NCBI RefSeq assembly: GCF_002101675.1
Contig: NZ_LQOY01000032.1
Location: 1 to 64,000, forward strand
Direction: 5' to 3'
DNA: 64,000 nt
Source of the DNA: Mycobacterium gordonae
Lineage (GTDB): Bacteria > Actinomycetota > Actinomycetes > Mycobacteriales > Mycobacteriaceae
Both the position numbers and the translations under genes were made by a program. A model generated the notes under the pieces. It was given only the letters and a program-made list of their open reading frames with translations, made no database searches and was not told the DNA's origin. Position 1 is the first letter of the stretch. Every line of letters starts with the position of its first letter. Shown here one piece after another: positions 60,588 to 64,000 of this stretch.

Positions 60588-62105
60588 ATGACCGCATTGA
60601 AAAGCACCACCGGTCTAACCTTTGCCAGCCTCGGCGTCCGCGACGAAATCGTCAGCGCACTGGCCGAAAAGGGCATCGAAACCCCCTTTGCTATCCAAGA
60701 ACTAACCCTGCCGCTGGCACTCGCCGGCGAGGACGTCATCGGCCAGGCCCGCACCGGCATGGGCAAGACCTTCGGGTTCGGTGTGCCGCTGTTGCAGCGC
60801 ATCACCTCCGAGACCGCGACGCGGCCGCTGACCGGCGCGCCGCGGGCCCTCGTCGTGGTACCCACCCGTGAGCTGTGCCTGCAGGTCACCGGTGACCTGG
60901 CCACCGCGGCCAAATACCTCAAGGCGACCAACGAAGACGGCAGCGAGCGCCCGCTGTCGGTCCTCGCCATTTACGGCGGTCGCGCCTACGAGCCGCAGAT
61001 CGACGCGCTGCACAAGGGCGTCGATGTCGTGGTGGGCACTCCGGGCCGGCTGCTCGACCTGTGCCAGCAGGGCCACCTGCAGTTGGGCGGACTGTCGGTG
61101 CTGGTGCTCGACGAGGCCGACGAGATGCTGGACCTCGGTTTCCTGCCCGACATCGAGCGCATCCTGCGCCAGATCCCGGCCGACCGTCAGTCGATGCTGT
61201 TCTCGGCGACCATGCCGGACCCGATCATCACGCTGGCGCGGACCTTCATGGTTCAGCCCACCCACATCCGTGCCGAGGCCCCGCACTCGCTCGCGGTGCA
61301 CGACACCACTGAACAGTTCGTCTACCGCGCCCACGCCCTGGACAAGGTGGAACTGGTCACCAGGATCCTGCAGGCCAGCGAGCGCGGCGCGACGATGATT
61401 TTCACCCGCACCAAGCGCACCGCCCAGAAGGTCGCCGACGAGCTGCAGGAACGCGGCTTCGCGGTCGGAGCCGTGCACGGCGACCTCGGCCAGATCGCGC
61501 GCGAGAAGGCTCTCAAGGCGTTCCGCTCTGGGGACATCAACGTCCTGGTGGCCACTGATGTGGCCGCGCGCGGCATCGACATCGACGACATCACCCACGT
61601 CATCAACTACCAGTGCCCCGAGGACGACAAGATGTACGTCCACCGCATCGGGCGTACCGGCCGCGCCGGCCGCACCGGCATTGCGGTCACGCTGGTGGAC
61701 TGGGATGAGCTGGAGCGCTGGGCGGCAATCGACAAGGCGCTGGGTCTGGGCTCCCCCGACCCTTCGGAAACCTATTCGAACTCGCCGCACCTGTACGCCG
61801 AGCTCGGCATTCCGGAAGAGGCCGGCGGCACCGTCGGAAAGCCGCGCAAGGCGCCGGTCAAGCGGCGCGAGGCCAGCAGCAGCGGCAGTTCCGAGCGCCC
61901 GGCTCGCCGTCCGGACCGCCGCAAGCGCACCCGCGGCGGCAAGCCCGTCACCGGCCATCCCGAGACCACCGCCGCTGACGCCGCCGCCGACGCCGATTCC
62001 GAGAATGCGGCGCCCGCCGCTGCCGGCAGCGGTGCCGCGAGCAGCAGCAGCCGGCGCCGTCGCCGTCGTCGCAAGCCGGCTGACACCGCCGCGGCAGCCA
62101 ACTAA
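60588..62105 (+). CDS. rhlE: DEAD-box RNA helicase RhlE
   Basis: A 505-residue DEAD-box helicase. The Q motif is in F-A-I-Q-E-L-T near residue 28, Walker A in A-R-T-G-M-G-K-T-F near 53, DEAD in V-L-D-E-A-D-E-M-L-D near 178, SAT near 205, and motif VI H-R-I-G-R-T-G-R-A-G near 350. A basic, Ser/Pro/Ala-rich tail of about 100 residues ends in R-R-R-R-R-R-K-P-A-D. Such enzymes remodel RNA in degradosome-like assemblies and in ribosome biogenesis. ATG 60588 is used. A 260-base leader precedes it. Confidence 0.95.
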   Translation: MTALKSTTGLTFASLGVRDEIVSALAEKGIETPFAIQELTLPLALAGEDVIGQARTGMGKTFGFGVPLLQRITSETATRPLTGAPRALVVVPTRELCLQVTGDLATAAKYLKATNEDGSERPLSVLAIYGGRAYEPQIDALHKGVDVVVGTPGRLLDLCQQGHLQLGGLSVLVLDEADEMLDLGFLPDIERILRQIPADRQSMLFSATMPDPIITLARTFMVQPTHIRAEAPHSLAVHDTTEQFVYRAHALDKVELVTRILQASERGATMIFTRTKRTAQKVADELQERGFAVGAVHGDLGQIAREKALKAFRSGDINVLVATDVAARGIDIDDITHVINYQCPEDDKMYVHRIGRTGRAGRTGIAVTLVDWDELERWAAIDKALGLGSPDPSETYSNSPHLYAELGIPEEAGGTVGKPRKAPVKRREASSSGSSERPARRPDRRKRTRGGKPVTGHPETTAADAAADADSENAAPAAAGSGAASSSSRRRRRRRKPADTAAAAN

Positions 62106-62121
62106 CGGCATACTCACTTCC

Positions 62122-63336
62122 GTGGTCCGACCCGAGCGCCGCACCAAGACGGATATAGCGGCCGCCGCGGCAATCGCGGTCGTCATCGCGGTAGCCGCGT
62201 CGCTCATCTGGTGGACCAGCGACGCGCGGGCCACCATCAGTCGGCCGGCCGCGACCGCCGCGCCCACCCCGACCCAGGCCCGAGACGTCCCGGCGACGCT
62301 GCGCCAGCTCTGGACCGCCCCCAGCCCAAGTACTCGGGCACCGGTGGTGGTGGCCGGCAGCGTGGCCACCGGCAGCGGGCGGGAGGTGCAGGGTCGCGAT
62401 CCCGGCACCGGGCAGGTCCAGTGGAGTTACTCGCGGGATACCGACCTGTGCGGGCTGACGTGGGTGTACCACTACGCCGTGGCGGTCTACCGCGATGACC
62501 GGGGTTGCGGTCAGGTCAGCACCATCGACGGATCAACGGGTCGCCGCGGCCCGGCCCGCAGCAGCTACGCCGATCCCAAGGTGCGGCTGTCCTCCGACGG
62601 CACCACCGTGTTGTCAGCGGGTGACACCCGGCTGGAGATGTGGCGCTCCGACATGGTCCGGATGATGGCGTACGGCGAGACCGACGCCCGGGTCAAGCCG
62701 GTCAACCGGGGTCTGCATTCGGGCTGCACCCTCGAATCGGCGGCGGCGAGCTCGTCCTCGGTGGCGGTGCTCGAGGCCTGCACGAGCCAAGCTGACCTGA
62801 AGCTGGTCCTATTGCGTCCCGGCAAAGAAGACGACGAGCCCCAACAGCAGGTGGTGCAGGAATCCGGGGTGCGTCCGGGCACCGGCGCGCGCGTGGTGGT
62901 GGTCTCGCAAAATCGCACCGCGGTGTACCTGCCGACACCGCAGCCGCACGTCGACGTGGTCGACGAGACCGGCACCACGGTGGCGAGCACGCTGCTGGCC
63001 GGCCCGCCGTCTGCGTCGTCGGTGGTATCGCAGACCGGCAATCTGGTCACCTGGTGGACCGGGGACGCGCTGCTGGTCTTGGACGCGGGCAATCTGACCG
63101 CGCGCTACACGATCGCGGCCGGTGAGACCGCCGCGCCGCTGGGGCCCGGGGTGATGATGGCGGGGCAGCTGCTGGTGCCGGTCACCGGCGCGATCGGCGT
63201 CTACGACCCGCTCAACGGCGAGGCCAGCCGCTACATCCCGGTGGACCGGCAGCCCAACGGCTCGGCCGTGATTCCGGCGGTGTCGGGTTCCCGGGTGATC
63301 GAGCAGCGCGGCGACACTGTGGTGGCGCTGGGCTGA
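62122..63336 (+). CDS. membrane-anchored beta-propeller-like protein (Rv3212-like)
   Basis: A 404-residue protein with GTG 62122, 17 bases after rhlE. One N-terminal membrane helix (A-A-A-A-A-I-A-V-V-I-A-V-A-A-S-L) is followed by repeats of about 40 residues with pairs of beta-strands (for example V-V-V-A-G-S-V-A-T-G-S, T-V-L-S-A-G-D-T-R-L-E, A-V-Y-L-P-T-P-Q-P-H-V), suggesting a PQQ-like propeller outside the membrane. Cysteines near residues 116, 134, 202 and 222 could pair. The orthologue is part of a secreted or wall-associated set of unknown function. Confidence 0.85.
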   Translation: MVRPERRTKTDIAAAAAIAVVIAVAASLIWWTSDARATISRPAATAAPTPTQARDVPATLRQLWTAPSPSTRAPVVVAGSVATGSGREVQGRDPGTGQVQWSYSRDTDLCGLTWVYHYAVAVYRDDRGCGQVSTIDGSTGRRGPARSSYADPKVRLSSDGTTVLSAGDTRLEMWRSDMVRMMAYGETDARVKPVNRGLHSGCTLESAAASSSSVAVLEACTSQADLKLVLLRPGKEDDEPQQQVVQESGVRPGTGARVVVVSQNRTAVYLPTPQPHVDVVDETGTTVASTLLAGPPSASSVVSQTGNLVTWWTGDALLVLDAGNLTARYTIAAGETAAPLGPGVMMAGQLLVPVTGAIGVYDPLNGEASRYIPVDRQPNGSAVIPAVSGSRVIEQRGDTVVALG

Positions 63337-63345
63337 TTCCCCTGC

Positions 63346-63405
63346 GCGAGCAGACACAAACGTCCCGTGGAGCGGTCGCTCCCGGGTGCGTTCGTGTCTG
63401 CTCGC
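63346..63405. terminator. bidirectional hairpin between convergent genes
   Basis: GCGAGCAGACACAAACG and CGTTCGTGTCTGCTCGC form a 17-bp stem with one mismatch and a 26-base loop (63346-63405). It lies between the stop codons of the beta-propeller-like gene and the ParA-like gene, so it can end both transcripts. It shares GCGAGCAGAC[A/G]CAAA with the hairpin at 56437. Confidence 0.75.
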
Positions 63406-63412
63406 GGGAGGA

Positions 63413-64000
63413 CTAGTACTCGACCGCGAAGGTGGGCAGCGCCTTGCCGGTCTTCCAGTGCTTGAGCAGCGCCTTCGCCAGGTCGCGGTAGGCCAGCGCT
63501 CCCTTGTTCTTGCGCCCGGCCAGCACCGACGAGCCCGACGCGCTCGCCTCGGCGAAGCGCACCGTCCGCGGGATGGGTGGTGCCAGCACGGGCAGCTCGT
63601 AGCGGTCGGCGACGTCGAGCAGCACGTCGCGGGTGTGGGTGGTGCGGGAGTCGTACAGCGTCGGCAGGGCGCCCAGCAGTCGCAGGTTGGGATTGGTGAT
63701 CTGCTGGACATCGGCCACCGTCCGCAGGAACTGGCCCACGCCCCGATGGGCCAGCGTCTCGCACTGCAGCGGCACGATGACCTCGTCGGCGGCGGTGAGC
63801 CCGTTGAGCGTGAGCACGCCGAGCGACGGCGGGCAGTCGATGATCACCACGTCGAAATCGTCGGCAAGCTTGGCCAGCGCCCGCTTGAGGGCGTACTCGC
63901 GGCCAGCCCGCATCAGCAGCATCGCCTCCGCGCCCGCGAGGTCAATGTTGGCCGGCAGCAACGTCATTCCCTCATCCGTCGTCACCAGAGCGGCGCTCGG
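63413..64000 (-). CDS. ParA/Soj-family ATPase, C-terminal part (5' end outside window)
   Basis: The frame remains open to the right edge of the window, so only the last 195 residues are seen. They include V-I-I-D-C-P-P-S-L-G-V-L-T-L-N, the A'/B motif with its D-C-P-P-S-L-G core, L-T-A-A-D-E-V-I-V-P-L-Q-C-E near the middle, and A-G-R-K-N-K-G-A-L-A-Y-R late. The deviant Walker A is not in view. It corresponds to the Rv3213c Soj-like protein; chromosome or cell-pole positioning of a partner is a possible role. A GTG at 63985 is internal and is not the start. Confidence 0.92.
   Translation of the reverse strand, partial: PSAALVTTDEGMTLLPANIDLAGAEAMLLMRAGREYALKRALAKLADDFDVVIIDCPPSLGVLTLNGLTAADEVIVPLQCETLAHRGVGQFLRTVADVQQITNPNLRLLGALPTLYDSRTTHTRDVLLDVADRYELPVLAPPIPRTVRFAEASASGSSVLAGRKNKGALAYRDLAKALLKHWKTGKALPTFAVEY

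Noticed and set aside
60702..62408. Long minus-strand open frame (568 codons)
   Set aside because: Antisense to rhlE and to the next gene's start; the translated sequence is low in structure and rich in Val/Gly/Arg. No ribosome-binding site.

Overview
The window comes from a high-GC actinobacterial chromosome, almost certainly a slow-growing Mycobacterium. The evidence is a PE_PGRS gene at the left edge, a whiB7 gene with its regulatory leader, WS/DGAT and FadD lipid genes, and a right half in the same gene order as the Rv3193c-Rv3213c segment of M. tuberculosis (gene names by recognition of protein motifs and order, not by a database search). PE_PGRS genes and the many lipid genes argue for a PGRS-bearing slow grower. 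The exact species cannot be read from the sequence.

Layout. (1) 1-2.5 kb: the 3' end of a PE_PGRS gene, a decayed ABC-exporter tail and an alpha/beta hydrolase. (2) 2.52-25.80 kb: a 23-kb genomic island. It is bounded by a 104-bp imperfect direct repeat that includes the 3' part of the initiator tRNA-fMet gene and its terminator. The intact tRNA is at 25758-25834 and the duplicated 3' fragment at 2579-2622. No integrase was found. The island encodes a P450, a BVMO, two acyl-CoA synthetases, an aldehyde dehydrogenase, SDRs, an F420-type LLM oxidoreductase, a WS/DGAT, hydrolases, two TetR regulators and, most notably, a membrane-anchored protein of the linalool dehydratase/isomerase family with both catalytic cysteines. 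The nine minus-strand genes from 19794 down to 8367 form one tightly coupled operon with four ATGA start/stop overlaps. I infer that it catabolises an acyclic isoprenoid (linalool/geraniol-like) alcohol: isomerisation, oxidation to aldehyde, oxidation to acid, then CoA activation. Two palindrome families (TACTTG-N8-CAAGTA at 6407 and 19843; AGTTGACA-type at 20723 and 21649) look like operators of the two island regulators.

(3) 25.9-32.6 kb: rtcB RNA ligase, then a six-gene overlapping minus-strand operon (HD protein, nitroreductase, Dps, hydroxylaminobenzene-mutase-like protein, UbiX, UbiD) divergent from an AraC/DJ-1 regulator. It looks like an aromatic (perhaps nitro-aromatic) acid module. 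The ubiD gene carries a single-base frameshift. (4) 32.7-64 kb: conserved mycobacterial core. It holds a UPF0182 membrane protein, a PDZ/Lon-like protease, an ABC1 kinase, whiB7 with uORF and attenuator, uvrD2, a mycoredoxin-like protein, nudC, a TrkA-type channel, the adnBA helicase-nuclease, lipV, an alkyltransferase-like protein, moeB1, a metalloprotease, a TetR, a DUF3107 protein, an MmpS-like protein, a MiaE-like protein, rhlE, a beta-propeller-like protein and a ParA-family ATPase cut by the right edge.

Limits: all functions are from motifs and family memory. No alignment, HMM or genome comparison could be run. Start codons were chosen from ribosome-binding sites, overlaps and remembered family lengths, and several remain uncertain.
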